A DNA stretch of 59,613 nucleotides. Source: Acidobacteriota bacterium. GTDB taxonomy: Bacteria > Acidobacteriota > Vicinamibacteria > Vicinamibacterales > CAVVIG01. This document shows, in pieces, positions 49,918 through 59,556 of this stretch. How positions within the stretch are numbered: position 1 is the stretch's first letter; the number at the start of each line of letters is the position of its first letter. The notes below the pieces were generated by a model. The model had not been told where the DNA came from and did not search any database. It saw only the letters and a list, made by a program, of their open reading frames with translations. The stretch spans positions 1 to 59,613 of the forward strand of contig JADGOC010000004.1 in the NCBI GenBank assembly GCA_017883165.1. Direction: 5' to 3'. Made by a program: the position numbers and the translations under genes.

Positions 49918-50765
49918 TTGAAGGCGTCTGGATGCAGCAGCCGCGCGAGCCGTTCGGTCGCGGCGGCGACACGCGGACCCGGGACGACGTATTCGTTGCC
50001 GAGCACGAGATAGACCCGGCCGTTCCTGACGGCCGGGATCGATCCCAACGTGTCCCACACGTGCCGCTCGCTCTCCATCCGCGTGGGCGTGAGTGACGCG
50101 CCATAATGCAGCTCGATGATCACGTCCGGCGCGCGCGCGAGGATCATCTCAGTGCTCATCTGCACCGATTCGCGCCTGATGTCGCCAACGGCGTCGGCCC
50201 CGCCGGCGATGTCGAGCATGTCGTGGAGGAATCCGTATCCGCCACTGGCGTCGATGTCCTGCAGCGTGCCCTCCTGGCGGCCAAAGACGAGCAGGGTCCT
50301 GGGCCGGGGCCGGCCGGCGACGCGCGCCCGGATGTCGCCGAGCCGCCGTTCGATGCCGTCCGCGAGCGCGCCGGCCTGCGCGCCGAAGCCAACGCGCGTG
50401 CCAAGCGAGCGAATCATCGTCGTGATGTCCGGCAGGCCGCGGTGCACGTAGGGAAACACTGGGATCCCCGCGCGCGCGAGCTGCTGTTTCAGCTCGGTCT
50501 GCGTGTTGTAGACGATCGCGAGGTCCGGCTTCAGCGCGAGCACCCGCTCGACGTTGGGGTCCAGCAGGCCGCCGAGCTTCGGCAGTGTTTCGACTTCGGG
50601 CGGATAGTGATCGTAGCTGCTGACGCCGGCGATCACTTTGCCCGCGCCCATCGCAAACAGCATTTCGGTCGTCGCCGGCACGAGCGAGACGACGCGGTGA
50701 GGGTTTTCCGCCGCCGTCGCCTGCGCGATGACGACCAACGCGACTGCGACAGTCCGCGCGCTCAT
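49914..50765 (-). CDS. btuF: cobalamin ABC transporter substrate-binding protein
   Basis: RVVSLVPATTEMLFAMGAGKVIAGVSSYDHYPPEVETLPKLGG; signal peptide. Confidence 0.9.
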   Translation of the reverse strand: MSARTVAVALVVIAQATAAENPHRVVSLVPATTEMLFAMGAGKVIAGVSSYDHYPPEVETLPKLGGLLDPNVERVLALKPDLAIVYNTQTELKQQLARAGIPVFPYVHRGLPDITTMIRSLGTRVGFGAQAGALADGIERRLGDIRARVAGRPRPRTLLVFGRQEGTLQDIDASGGYGFLHDMLDIAGGADAVGDIRRESVQMSTEMILARAPDVIIELHYGASLTPTRMESERHVWDTLGSIPAVRNGRVYLVLGNEYVVPGPRVAAATERLARLLHPDAFK

Positions 50766-50767
50766 CT

Positions 50768-51808
50768 TTATGCTTTTCGGAACAGCAGCCATAGGAAGAA
50801 CGGTCCTCCAATAATGGCAGTGACGATGCCCACCGGCAGCTCCACGGGCGCAAGCGCCGTGCGCGCCACCAGATCGCAGCCGATGAGAAACGCCGCGCCG
50901 AAGAGCGCCGACGCCGGCAGCACCAATCGGTGATCGGCGCCGACGATGAGCCGGACGAGATGCGGCACGATGATGCCGACAAACGCGACCGGTCCGCCGA
51001 GCGACACCGCCGCGCCCGTCGACAGCGACGCGCTGACGAGCGCGACGCGTTCCGCGCGGGTCACGTCGACGCCGCGCGCCGCGGCGGCCTCGGAACCGAG
51101 ACTCATGAGGTCAAGCACGCGCGGCAGCGTCGCGAAGCCGACGGAGGCGACCGCCATTGGCACGATCGCCGCGACAATCGGTCCGTATCCGGCGACGTCG
51201 AGCGATCCCATCAGCCAGCGCACCGTCTGGAACGTCTCCGTGAAGTCGGCGAGGTATTGCACGAAGCGCACGACGGCCGAGAGGAGCGCCGTCAGCGTCA
51301 CGCCCGCCAGCAGCAGCACCATCGTCGACTGGCCGCGCCGGCGCGCCGCCGAGAGCCCGTACACGATCGCGAGCGCGCCGAGCGATCCCGCGAAGCTGGC
51401 GAGCGGCACCGCAGACACCGACAGCAGAGAGAAGTCAGCGTGAAAGGTGATCGCCAGCATGGCGCCCAGCGCGGCGCCCGCCGACACGCCGAGCGTGTCC
51501 GGCGACGCCAGCGGATTTCTGAGGATCGCCTGGAACACGACACCAGCGACGGCGAGACCGCTGCCGACGAGCGCCGCGGCGAGGACGCGCGGCAGGCGCG
51601 CGACGAAAAAGATCTGCGCGTCGACGTTGTCCGCGAACGGGATCGAGCGATCGAAGACTCGCGCGAGGTGGATCGGCGTGCTGCCCACCAGCGGCGCGAG
51701 CAGGCAGGCGCCGAACGCCAGCGCGCCGAAGCCGCCGATCGTCACCACGAGCCGCCGGCGAACAGTAGTGTCCGGCTTCAGCCGGACCGTTTCAGTTCGC
51801 TCGCGCAA
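50768..51808 (-). CDS. btuC: cobalamin/iron-type ABC permease
   Basis: FecCD family: LRNPLASPDTLGVSAGAALGAML, GPVAFVGIIVPHLVRLIVGADHRLVLP. Confidence 0.92.
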   Translation of the reverse strand: MRERTETVRLKPDTTVRRRLVVTIGGFGALAFGACLLAPLVGSTPIHLARVFDRSIPFADNVDAQIFFVARLPRVLAAALVGSGLAVAGVVFQAILRNPLASPDTLGVSAGAALGAMLAITFHADFSLLSVSAVPLASFAGSLGALAIVYGLSAARRRGQSTMVLLLAGVTLTALLSAVVRFVQYLADFTETFQTVRWLMGSLDVAGYGPIVAAIVPMAVASVGFATLPRVLDLMSLGSEAAAARGVDVTRAERVALVSASLSTGAAVSLGGPVAFVGIIVPHLVRLIVGADHRLVLPASALFGAAFLIGCDLVARTALAPVELPVGIVTAIIGGPFFLWLLFRKA

Positions 51809-52574
51809 TGGGCACCACCGTCAGATGTCCGGCGCGCGGGTGGAACTGCACGTCGGCGTCCACGCCGTACAGCGTGCGCACGTTCGAGGCGGTGAGCACG
51901 TCGGCCGTCGCGCCGCGCGCGAGCACCTGGCCCTGCCGTAGCAGCACGATCTCGGTGCAGAGCGCCGCCGCCAGGTTCAAATCGTGCGTCGAAATCACCA
52001 TCGTCGTGCCGCGTTCGCGGTTGAGGCGCGTCAGGAGCGCCGCGATTTCGATCTGATAGCCGAGATCGAGCGAGGCCGTCGGCTCGTCGAGCAGCAGCAC
52101 GCTGGACGCCTGCGCGAGGGCGCTCGCAATCACGACGCGCTGTTTCTCGCCGCCGCTGAGCGTGGCGAACGCCCGCGGCGCCAGGTGCGCCGTTCCGGTG
52201 GCCGACAGCGCCTCGTGCGCGATCGCGACGTCGTCGGCGCCCTCGAGCTCGAAGGCGCCGAGATGCGGATACCGCCCCATCAGGACGATGTCGAGGACGG
52301 TGAAGTCGAAGGTGGTGTGCGTCTCCTGCGGCACGACGGCGACCTTGCGCGCGAGGTCGCGCCGAGAGAGCCGTCTCACGTCGGCGGCGTCGAGCGTGAC
52401 GCGGCCGGTGAGCGGAGTCAGCGTGCCCGCGATGAGGCGCAACAGCGTCGTCTTGCCCGATCCGTTGGGCCCGAGGAGGCCGAGGATCGTCCCTCGGCCC
52501 GCCTCGAAGCTGACGCCCTGCAGAACGGCGCGAGACCGCTCGTACGCGAACGAAATGTTATCGACTCGCAGCAA
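51792..52574 (-). CDS. btuD: cobalamin ABC transporter ATP-binding protein
   Basis: LLGPNGSGKTTLLRLIAG, LSGGEKQRVVIASALAQ, LLLDEPTASLD. Confidence 0.95.
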   Translation of the reverse strand: MLRVDNISFAYERSRAVLQGVSFEAGRGTILGLLGPNGSGKTTLLRLIAGTLTPLTGRVTLDAADVRRLSRRDLARKVAVVPQETHTTFDFTVLDIVLMGRYPHLGAFELEGADDVAIAHEALSATGTAHLAPRAFATLSGGEKQRVVIASALAQASSVLLLDEPTASLDLGYQIEIAALLTRLNRERGTTMVISTHDLNLAAALCTEIVLLRQGQVLARGATADVLTASNVRTLYGVDADVQFHPRAGHLTVVPIARAN

Positions 52575-54849
52575 CGCGAACTCCCACGATGCCGCTGCGG
52601 CCGAGTGCCGGGAAGCCGAGCGTCTCTTCGTACGCGCGATTGGCGAGGTTGAGGACGCGCGCGTAGACGTCGAGGCCGCGCGCGAGGCGCACGCTCGCGC
52701 CGGCGTTGACGACCGAGTAGCCGGGCGAGAAGAACAGGCCGCCGAAGCTGCCGAAGTTCGGCTCGACGTCGAGAATCCGCGCCCGGGTCGTGACCTCGCC
52801 GAACGCCGTCAGCCGGCCCGCTGCGTACGTGAGGTCGAGCGCGCCCTGATGGCGGGGCCGCCGGATCAGCGCATCGCCCACCTTGAACGGCGGCGGGGCC
52901 AGCGTGGCGAGGCCGTCCACCGACAGGATCTCCGTGTCGAGCAACGTGTAGTTCGCGTGCAGGGTGAATCCCTTGGCCAGACGCGCGTCGCCCGACAGTT
53001 CGACGCCGCGCGAGCGGGCGTTCGAGATGTTGTCGCTCTTGTAGCGGCTCGCGTCCTGCAGCGAACGTCCGACCGTGATGATGAGGTCGTCGTAGCTGTT
53101 GGAGAACGCCGTGGCGGACAACGCGTAGGCGCCGTTGGCGAACTGCTGCTCGACGCCGGCGTCGACGCTTCGGTTGCGCTCCGGCTTCAGGTTCGGGTTG
53201 TCGGTGAACGCGATCTCGAAGGCGTCGGGCGGCCGGATGCCGGTGCCGGCGCTGGCGCGCAGCCGCGTGGAGGCCGCCGACCCGGGACGGGTGAGCAGGT
53301 AGCTGGCCGCGATCTTCGGGTTCACCGAGTTGAGCGTCTGATCGGGGAATGCCGGCCGCGCGGTGAACGCGCCGACGTTCGGTTCGACCGCGTCGCGCGT
53401 GATGTGCTCGATCCGGACGCCGCCGGTCACGAACAAGCGCTCGCGGCCGACGTAGCGCAGCTCGGCGAAGGCGCCGGTCGTCGCGCGGTGAATCGCGATC
53501 GGCTCGTCGGCGGCGCCTGTGATGAACGTGCTCGATCCGCTCTCGCGCAGCCATTCCACGCCGGCCGAGCCGCCCAACGACGAGGTGAAGGCGGCGTCCT
53601 CCTGGACACGGCCGTCGAAGCGGTGCGTGCCGGTCGCAGAATGCGTCGCCACGCTGGTGCCGCCGCACGGGTCCGATGTGCTGGTGAAATCGCCAGTCAG
53701 ATCCGTGTAGTTCGCCTCTATGCGCTGACGTACGGTCCGGGACCACGGATGCGTGACACGCGCGCCGACTTGGCGCGTGTCGTCCACGCCGCGCGACACG
53801 GGATCGACGCAGGGGAAGACACCGATCGGATTGCTGCCAAACGGACCCGGGAATCCGCGCTCGTCGCGCCCCAGGTTTCCGCTGACGAAGACGTCCGGTC
53901 CGTTCGGGCGCTGCCAGCCGAGCGTGCCCGACACGTGCGAGAAGTGGTAGTCGTCGTTTGTCACCAGCTCGCCGTCGGCCGGCGCGACGCCGGTGAAGCC
54001 GGCGCTGCGCGCGTGCTCGGCGCCGCCGCCGAAGCTCCACTCACCGTGCGATCCGGACGCGCCGATCGCCGTGCGGCCCGTGCCCTGGCTGCCGCCTTCG
54101 ACGAGCGCGTCGGCGTGCGGCCGTCCGCCGCGTTTGGTGACGATCTGCACGACCGCGCCGATCGCGTCGGATCCGAAGAGGGCGCTCTCGGGCCCGCGGA
54201 CGATCTCGATCCGATCGACGTCGGCGACCGACAGATGCGCGAAGTCGTAGCCGCCGCCGAATGCGTTGGCGCGGATGCCGTCGACGAGCACGAGCGTGTA
54301 ATTCGACGCGCCGCCGCGCGGAAAGAGCGAGGTGATGGCGCCGCGGCCGCCGCTGCGCGTCACGGTCAGGCCGGGGACCAGACGCAGCGCATCGGCGACC
54401 GTCTCGATTTGCCGCGCCTGAAGATCGGCGGCGGTGATGACGGTCACGCTGTCGGCCGCGCGCGAGAGCGGCACGTCGATCTGCGCCGCCGACACGACGA
54501 TCGATTCGGTCAGCGCGCTGAGGTGCAGTTGCACCCCCACCTCGCGCGTCTCGTCAGAGGCGAGCGCGATCGCGATCGCGTCGGCCTGGAAGCCGTCGGC
54601 CAGCACGCGGATCTCGTATCGGCCCGCGGGCACATGGTCGATCGCGAAGGCGCCGGAGGCGTCGGTGGTCCGATCGGCGGCGGTGCCGATCGCCGTCGCG
54701 ACGATGACGCGCGCGCCGGCCACCGGGCGTCCGTCGGGATCGGTGACGCGGCCCGTCAGCGTCGCGGCGGACGCGCCGCGCGGCAGCAAGAAGAAAAAGA
54801 GGAACACGAACGGGACGAGCACGAACGGAGGACGGCAGGCCGCGGCCAT
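52558..54849 (-). CDS. btuB: TonB-dependent cobalamin receptor with N-terminal CarboxypepD-reg domain
   Basis: TLTGRVTDPDGRPVAGARVIVATA; plug TVSEALRLVPG-like VADALRLVPGLTVTRSGGRGAITSLFPRGGASNYTLVLVDG; C-terminal barrel. Confidence 0.92.
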   Translation of the reverse strand: MAAACRPPFVLVPFVFLFFFLLPRGASAATLTGRVTDPDGRPVAGARVIVATAIGTAADRTTDASGAFAIDHVPAGRYEIRVLADGFQADAIAIALASDETREVGVQLHLSALTESIVVSAAQIDVPLSRAADSVTVITAADLQARQIETVADALRLVPGLTVTRSGGRGAITSLFPRGGASNYTLVLVDGIRANAFGGGYDFAHLSVADVDRIEIVRGPESALFGSDAIGAVVQIVTKRGGRPHADALVEGGSQGTGRTAIGASGSHGEWSFGGGAEHARSAGFTGVAPADGELVTNDDYHFSHVSGTLGWQRPNGPDVFVSGNLGRDERGFPGPFGSNPIGVFPCVDPVSRGVDDTRQVGARVTHPWSRTVRQRIEANYTDLTGDFTSTSDPCGGTSVATHSATGTHRFDGRVQEDAAFTSSLGGSAGVEWLRESGSSTFITGAADEPIAIHRATTGAFAELRYVGRERLFVTGGVRIEHITRDAVEPNVGAFTARPAFPDQTLNSVNPKIAASYLLTRPGSAASTRLRASAGTGIRPPDAFEIAFTDNPNLKPERNRSVDAGVEQQFANGAYALSATAFSNSYDDLIITVGRSLQDASRYKSDNISNARSRGVELSGDARLAKGFTLHANYTLLDTEILSVDGLATLAPPPFKVGDALIRRPRHQGALDLTYAAGRLTAFGEVTTRARILDVEPNFGSFGGLFFSPGYSVVNAGASVRLARGLDVYARVLNLANRAYEETLGFPALGRSGIVGVRVAASR

Positions 54850-54888
54850 AGAGCTCCTTCCGGCGTCTCACGCGCCGAAAAAAAACGC

Positions 54889-55080
54889 CCCCGGGATGAC
54901 CAGGTTTCCTGACTCGCGGATCGCTGCAACACGTCTGTCTTCCCAGGCGCCGCCGCTCGCTTCGCGAGCCTTGGCGTCCCAGTGACATTGCCTTGACGTG
55001 TCGCTCCCCGCTTACAGTGGCGGGACCGTGTGGGCTTCGCACCCACTTCGCGTGGCCCCGGGGCAGCGTACGTGAAGGGG
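54889..55080 (-). promoter_or_regulatory. cobalamin riboswitch upstream of btuB
   Basis: Minus strand contains GCCACTGTAAGCGGGGAGCGA...AAGGCAATGTCACTGGG...CCTGGGAAGACAGACG...GCGATCCGCGAGTCAGGAAACCTG, then GGGGGCGTTTTTTTT. Confidence 0.93.
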
Positions 55081-55105
55081 CGAGTATAGCGTCACTGACG
55101 GTCAA

Positions 55106-55141
55106 TTTGGTAATTTGGTAATCTGGTAATCTGGTAATTGG
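55106..55141 (+). repeat. short tandem repeat (TTGGTAA / CTGGTAAT)n upstream of mqnE
   Basis: tttggtaatttggtaatctggtaatctggtaattg. Confidence 0.85.
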
Positions 55142-55160
55142 ATTGATCAGATTGACCCAA

Positions 55161-56294
55161 ATGCATGCGCGTGTCGCGTCAGCAGGCCTCGCGGAGATCG
55201 CTGAAAAGCTCGACGCCGGCGTGCGTCTCGATCTTGCCGACGGCGTGCGTCTGTTCGACAGCCCCGATCTCCTCGCGGTCGGGTGGCTCGCCAATCGCGA
55301 GCGCGAGAAGCGGCACGGCGGCCGCACCTACTACAACTTCAACATCCGGATCGAAGCGACCAACGTCTGCGTGGCCAGCTGCCTGTTCTGTTCGTTCGCG
55401 CGGCTGAAGCCGGGCGATCCGGACGCGTACACGCTGTCGCTCGAGCAGGTGTGGGACAAGCTGCGGCGGCGCGCCCACCAGCCGCTCACCGAAATCCACG
55501 TCGTCAACGGCCTGCATCCTGATTTGCCGTTCGACTACTACACGGAGATGCTGCGCGGCTTCAAGCGGATCCGCCCGGAGATCCACCTGAAATGCTTCAC
55601 CGCCGTCGAGATCGCCTTCTTCGCCGATCTCTACGGCATGACCGACGAGCAGGTGCTGTGCGCGCTCATGGCCGCCGGCCTCGATTCGCTGCCGGGGGGC
55701 GGCGCGGAGATTTTCGCCGAGCGCGTCCGCCGCAAGATCGCGCACGACAAGTGCGGCACGGAGCGCTACCTCGAGATCCACCGCACCGCGCACCGGCTCG
55801 GCATGCGCACCAACGTGACGATGCTGTACGGGCACATCGAGACGTCGGAAGAGCGCGTCGACCACATGCTGCGCGCGCGCGCGCTGCAGGACGAGACCGG
55901 CGGGTTCCAGGCGTTCATCCCGCTCGCGTTTCACCCCGACAACAATCAGATGCGCAAGCTCCCGGCGCCGACCGCCACCGACAGCCTGCGCGTGCACGCG
56001 GTGTCGCGGCTCATGTGCGACAACATCGCGCACGTGAAGGCGTTCTGGATCGCGACCGGCGTGGACGTGGCGCAAATCGCGCTCTGGTTCGGCGTGGACG
56101 ACCTCGACGGCACCGTGCAGGAAGAGAAGATCTACCACATGGCCGGCGCGCGCACGCCCGAGGCGATGACGCCGCGCCAGATCGAGCGGCTCATCACGGC
56201 GGCGGGGCGCGAGCCGGTCGAGCGCGACACGCTCTATCACGTCGTCCACACTCGCGGGGCCTCGCCCCCGCTCGCCGATGTCTTCGCGCCGTAG
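55161..56294 (+). CDS. mqnE: aminodeoxyfutalosine synthase (radical SAM)
   Basis: EATNVCVASCLFCSFARLKPGDPDAY (CxxxCxxC), EIHVVNGLHPDLPFDYY, TLYHVVHTRG. Confidence 0.92.
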   Translation: MHARVASAGLAEIAEKLDAGVRLDLADGVRLFDSPDLLAVGWLANREREKRHGGRTYYNFNIRIEATNVCVASCLFCSFARLKPGDPDAYTLSLEQVWDKLRRRAHQPLTEIHVVNGLHPDLPFDYYTEMLRGFKRIRPEIHLKCFTAVEIAFFADLYGMTDEQVLCALMAAGLDSLPGGGAEIFAERVRRKIAHDKCGTERYLEIHRTAHRLGMRTNVTMLYGHIETSEERVDHMLRARALQDETGGFQAFIPLAFHPDNNQMRKLPAPTATDSLRVHAVSRLMCDNIAHVKAFWIATGVDVAQIALWFGVDDLDGTVQEEKIYHMAGARTPEAMTPRQIERLITAAGREPVERDTLYHVVHTRGASPPLADVFAP

Positions 56295-56357
56295 TGCTCG
56301 GCCTATCCAGAACAGAACGTCGCAGCGGGCAGGGAATACGGCGTCGGCGTCGGGTGT

Positions 56358-56420
56358 TATAATTACTTAGAGCCAAGCTTCGTCGTAACGCTACGGTGGG
56401 GTTTGGTTTTTTCGTAACCC
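56358..56420 (+). promoter_or_regulatory. nadA promoter (TATAAT) and leader with competing hairpins and U-tract
   Basis: TATAAT 56358-56363; CCAAGC(56373-56378)/GTTTGG(56401-56406)+TTTTTT, versus GGGTT(56399-56403)/AACCC(56416-56420). Confidence 0.5.
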
Positions 56421-56454
56421 GAGATTGAGAAAAATTTCACAAGCGTACACACAG

Positions 56455-57597
56455 ATGCTGATCCCCGTCCTCACGGCGTACGAGAAAGAACACATCTCGG
56501 AACGCCAGACGCTGCCCGAACGATACCTCGGCCTCTCCGACGAGGAGATGGCGCGCCGCATTGCGGCCGCGAAGGCGACGCTCGGCCGGCGGCTCGTGAT
56601 CCTCGGCCATCACTACCAGCGCGACGAAGTGTTCGCCTTCGCCGACTACACGGGCGACTCCTTCAAGCTCGCGCGCCAGGTCGGCCGGCACCCCGAAGCC
56701 GAGTTCATCGTCTTCTGCGGCGTGCATTTCATGGCGGAGAGCGCCGACGTACTGAGCGCGCCGGACCAGCAGGTCATCCTGCCGGATCTGGCCGCCGGAT
56801 GCTCGATGGCCGACATGGCCGAACCCGAACAGCTGGAGATGTGCTGGGCCGAGCTCGAGCAGATGGGCGTCATCGGCGGGGCGTCGCGCGTCATTCCGGT
56901 GACCTACATCAATTCCGCCGCGGCCATCAAAGCCTTCTGCGGCGAGCACGGCGGCGTCGTCTGCACGTCGTCGAACGCCGTGGCGACGCTGCGCTGGGCG
57001 TGGGAGCGGGGCGAGCGCATTCTCTTCCTGCCGGATCAGCATCTCGGCCGCAACACCGCCTTCAAGGTGGGCGTGCCGCTCGACGAGATGGTCGTATGGG
57101 ATCCGAACGAGATCTGGGGCGGGCTCGAGCCGGATACCGTCAAACGTGCGCGCATCATTCTCTGGAAGGGTCATTGTTCGGTGCACGCGCGCTTCACGGT
57201 GCGGCAGATCGAGAACATCCGCCAGCAGCATCCCGGCGTGCGGGTCATCGTGCATCCGGAAGTGCCGTGGGACGTGGTGCAGGCGGCAGACGATTCCGGA
57301 TCAACGGAGTACATCATCAAGCAGGTGACGGAGAGTCCGGCCGGCTCGATCTGGGCAATCGGTACCGAGATCCACCTCGTCAATAGGCTGGCGCGTCAGC
57401 TCGAGCCCGACCGCACCGTCTTCTCGCTCGACCAGTTCGGCTGTCTCTGTTCGACGATGTTCCGCGTCTCGCCCAATCATCTGCTGTGGGTGCTCGAAGG
57501 GCTCGTCGCCGGCGACGTCCACAACCGCATTGTCGTGCCCGACGACCGCAAGCGCTGGACGAAGGTTGCCCTCGACCGCATGTTGTCGATCCAGTAG
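56455..57597 (+). CDS. nadA: quinolinate synthase A
   Basis: VILGHHYQRDEVFAFADYTGDSFKLA, VFCGVHFMAESADVLS, WKGHCSVHARFT, FSLDQFGCLCSTMFR; ORF open to TTG 56425, ATG at 56455. Confidence 0.93.
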   Translation: MLIPVLTAYEKEHISERQTLPERYLGLSDEEMARRIAAAKATLGRRLVILGHHYQRDEVFAFADYTGDSFKLARQVGRHPEAEFIVFCGVHFMAESADVLSAPDQQVILPDLAAGCSMADMAEPEQLEMCWAELEQMGVIGGASRVIPVTYINSAAAIKAFCGEHGGVVCTSSNAVATLRWAWERGERILFLPDQHLGRNTAFKVGVPLDEMVVWDPNEIWGGLEPDTVKRARIILWKGHCSVHARFTVRQIENIRQQHPGVRVIVHPEVPWDVVQAADDSGSTEYIIKQVTESPAGSIWAIGTEIHLVNRLARQLEPDRTVFSLDQFGCLCSTMFRVSPNHLLWVLEGLVAGDVHNRIVVPDDRKRWTKVALDRMLSIQ

Positions 57598-57654
57598 CCC
57601 CTGAAGTACGATCCTCAAGTTCTACAGTCCGATCCGTTTCGACAAGGAGGGCCA

Positions 57655-58257
57655 ATGGCTCACTCGCTTCCGCCTCTGCCGTACCCGACCGATGCGCTCG
57701 AACCCCACATCGACAAACAAACGATGGAGATTCATCACGGGAAGCATCATGCGGCGTACGTGAACAACCTGAATGCTGCGTTGGAAAAGCATCCCGAGCT
57801 GCAGTCCAAGAGCGTCGAGGATTTGCTGCGCGGGATCAACACGGTTCCCGAAGACATCCGCACGGCCGTGAAGAACAACGGCGGCGGGCACGCCAACCAC
57901 TCGATGTTCTGGCAGATCATGGGCCCGAAGGCCGGCGGGCCGCCGACCGGCGCGATCGCCGACGCGATCAAGTCGTCATTCGGCACGTTCGATGCGTTCA
58001 AGGAGCAGGTCGGCAAGGCCGGCGCCGGACGCTTCGGCAGCGGCTGGGCCTGGGTGATCGATCAGGGCGGCAAGCTCGTCGTCGAGAGCACCGCGAACCA
58101 GGACAGCCCGTTGATGGAAGGCAAGAAGATCGTCTTCGGCATCGACGTCTGGGAGCACGCGTACTATCTGAAGTACCAGAACCGCCGGCCCGATTACATC
58201 GCGGCGTGGTGGAACGTCATCAACTGGGCCGAAGTGAACAAGAGACTCGGCAAATAG
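57655..58257 (+). CDS. sodB: Fe/Mn superoxide dismutase
   Basis: [63 protein letters not shown]. Confidence 0.96.
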   Translation: MAHSLPPLPYPTDALEPHIDKQTMEIHHGKHHAAYVNNLNAALEKHPELQSKSVEDLLRGINTVPEDIRTAVKNNGGGHANHSMFWQIMGPKAGGPPTGAIADAIKSSFGTFDAFKEQVGKAGAGRFGSGWAWVIDQGGKLVVESTANQDSPLMEGKKIVFGIDVWEHAYYLKYQNRRPDYIAAWWNVINWAEVNKRLGK

Positions 58258-58284
58258 GGCAGGAAGGGCAGCCTTTCCCGCCCC

Positions 58285-59091
58285 GTGGTTCTCTTTCTTT
58301 TTCTTTCGCACCTCGGCCTCGGCATTGTCTTCACGCTCGTCTTCGTATCGCGCGAAGCGGGCGTGAAGTTCTTTCGCTTCAACGCGGGACTCGCCGCGAT
58401 TCTGATCGCCGTCGCCTTTGCGTTCCGTCCGCCTGACGCCGTTGGCGCGGCGACGGCCGGCCGCGTCGCCTTTCTCGCGCTCGCGGTGGCTGAAGTGGCG
58501 GTCGTCCTGTATTGGGCGACGGTCGGCCGCGTGCTGGCGTCGATTCGTCCGGCGGTTGTCGTCACGGCCGTGGCGGCCGGGCTCGTCGCGATTGTCGCGC
58601 AGGCGATCGCCGCCGTGCCGGGCGGCCCGGCGCTGTTGCCGGCGATGACGATCGCGAGCTTCCTCACCTCCGCGGCGCTCCTCGGCGGCACCTGCACGGC
58701 GATGATCCTCGGCCACTGGTACCTGATTCTTCCGTCGATGCAGGGGTCGCATCTGCAGTCTATTGTGATGCTGCACATCGTGTCGCTCGTGATGCGCGTC
58801 GCGCTGGTGGCGGCGGCCATCGCGCTCGCGCTCGAGACAACCTGGCTGGGGCAGCCTGAGCTGGGGCCGAGCTTTCATCACTACATCATGTCGGTGGCCG
58901 GCATTTTCTTCTGGCAGCGGGTGCTGTTCGGCCTCGCCGGGCCGGCGGTGCTCTCGTATCTGACGTGGGAGACTGCGAAGATCCGCTCGACGCAGTCGGC
59001 GACCGGCATTCTCTACGTCGATTTCTTCACGGTCGTCGTCGGGGAAGTGCTGGCGAAGTACATCCTGTTGGCGATGCGCGTGCCGGTGTGA
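58285..59091 (+). CDS. hypothetical polytopic membrane protein
   Basis: 268-aa ORF with about seven hydrophobic segments; GTG start. Confidence 0.7.
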   Translation: MVLFLFLSHLGLGIVFTLVFVSREAGVKFFRFNAGLAAILIAVAFAFRPPDAVGAATAGRVAFLALAVAEVAVVLYWATVGRVLASIRPAVVVTAVAAGLVAIVAQAIAAVPGGPALLPAMTIASFLTSAALLGGTCTAMILGHWYLILPSMQGSHLQSIVMLHIVSLVMRVALVAAAIALALETTWLGQPELGPSFHHYIMSVAGIFFWQRVLFGLAGPAVLSYLTWETAKIRSTQSATGILYVDFFTVVVGEVLAKYILLAMRVPV

Positions 59092-59555
59092 TGGACGTTC
59101 TCGCCAGATGTTCGAAGTGCGGCGCCGGCCTCCCGGTCCGCGCCGCCGACGCGCCGGCAGCGATTCGATGCGGCCGCTGCGGGAGCGACATCCCCCTGAG
59201 CTTCTCCGCCGCCGAGCGCGCGGACACGGCTGTCGATTCCTGCCCGGTCTGCCAGGGCGCGGACTTCTACACACGGAAGGATTTCGATCCGACGATTGGC
59301 GTGACGGTCGTCGTGATCGGCGCGGCGATGAGCGCGGTGTTCTATTGGTTCGGCCGCGACCTGGTCGCCTACAGCATTCTCGGCGGCGCGGCGCTCATCG
59401 ATCTGGCCGTGTACGGCCGGCTGAAGGATCTCACCGTCTGCTATCGCTGCCACACCGAATTTCGCGGCGCCTATCGGTGCACCGCGCCCGCCTTCGATCT
59501 TCATATCGCCGATGTGCTCGAACAGGAGTACGAGAGGCGGATAGGGAGACGGTGA
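59091..59555 (+). CDS. hypothetical zinc-ribbon membrane protein
   Basis: CSKCGAGLPV...CGRCGSDIPL...CPVCQGADF plus TM segment VTVVVIGAAMSAVFYWF. Confidence 0.7.
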   Translation: MDVLARCSKCGAGLPVRAADAPAAIRCGRCGSDIPLSFSAAERADTAVDSCPVCQGADFYTRKDFDPTIGVTVVVIGAAMSAVFYWFGRDLVAYSILGGAALIDLAVYGRLKDLTVCYRCHTEFRGAYRCTAPAFDLHIADVLEQEYERRIGRR

Positions 59556-59556
59556 A

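Noticed and set aside
52162-54912. 916-aa plus-strand ORF opposite btuB/btuD
   Set aside because: Low-complexity Arg/Ala-rich translation with no recognisable domains; real genes are on the minus strand
56358-56455. Direct assignment of the nadA leader as a NAD+-I riboswitch
   Set aside because: Position fits, but the conserved core sequence was not found by eye; left as an unassigned leader
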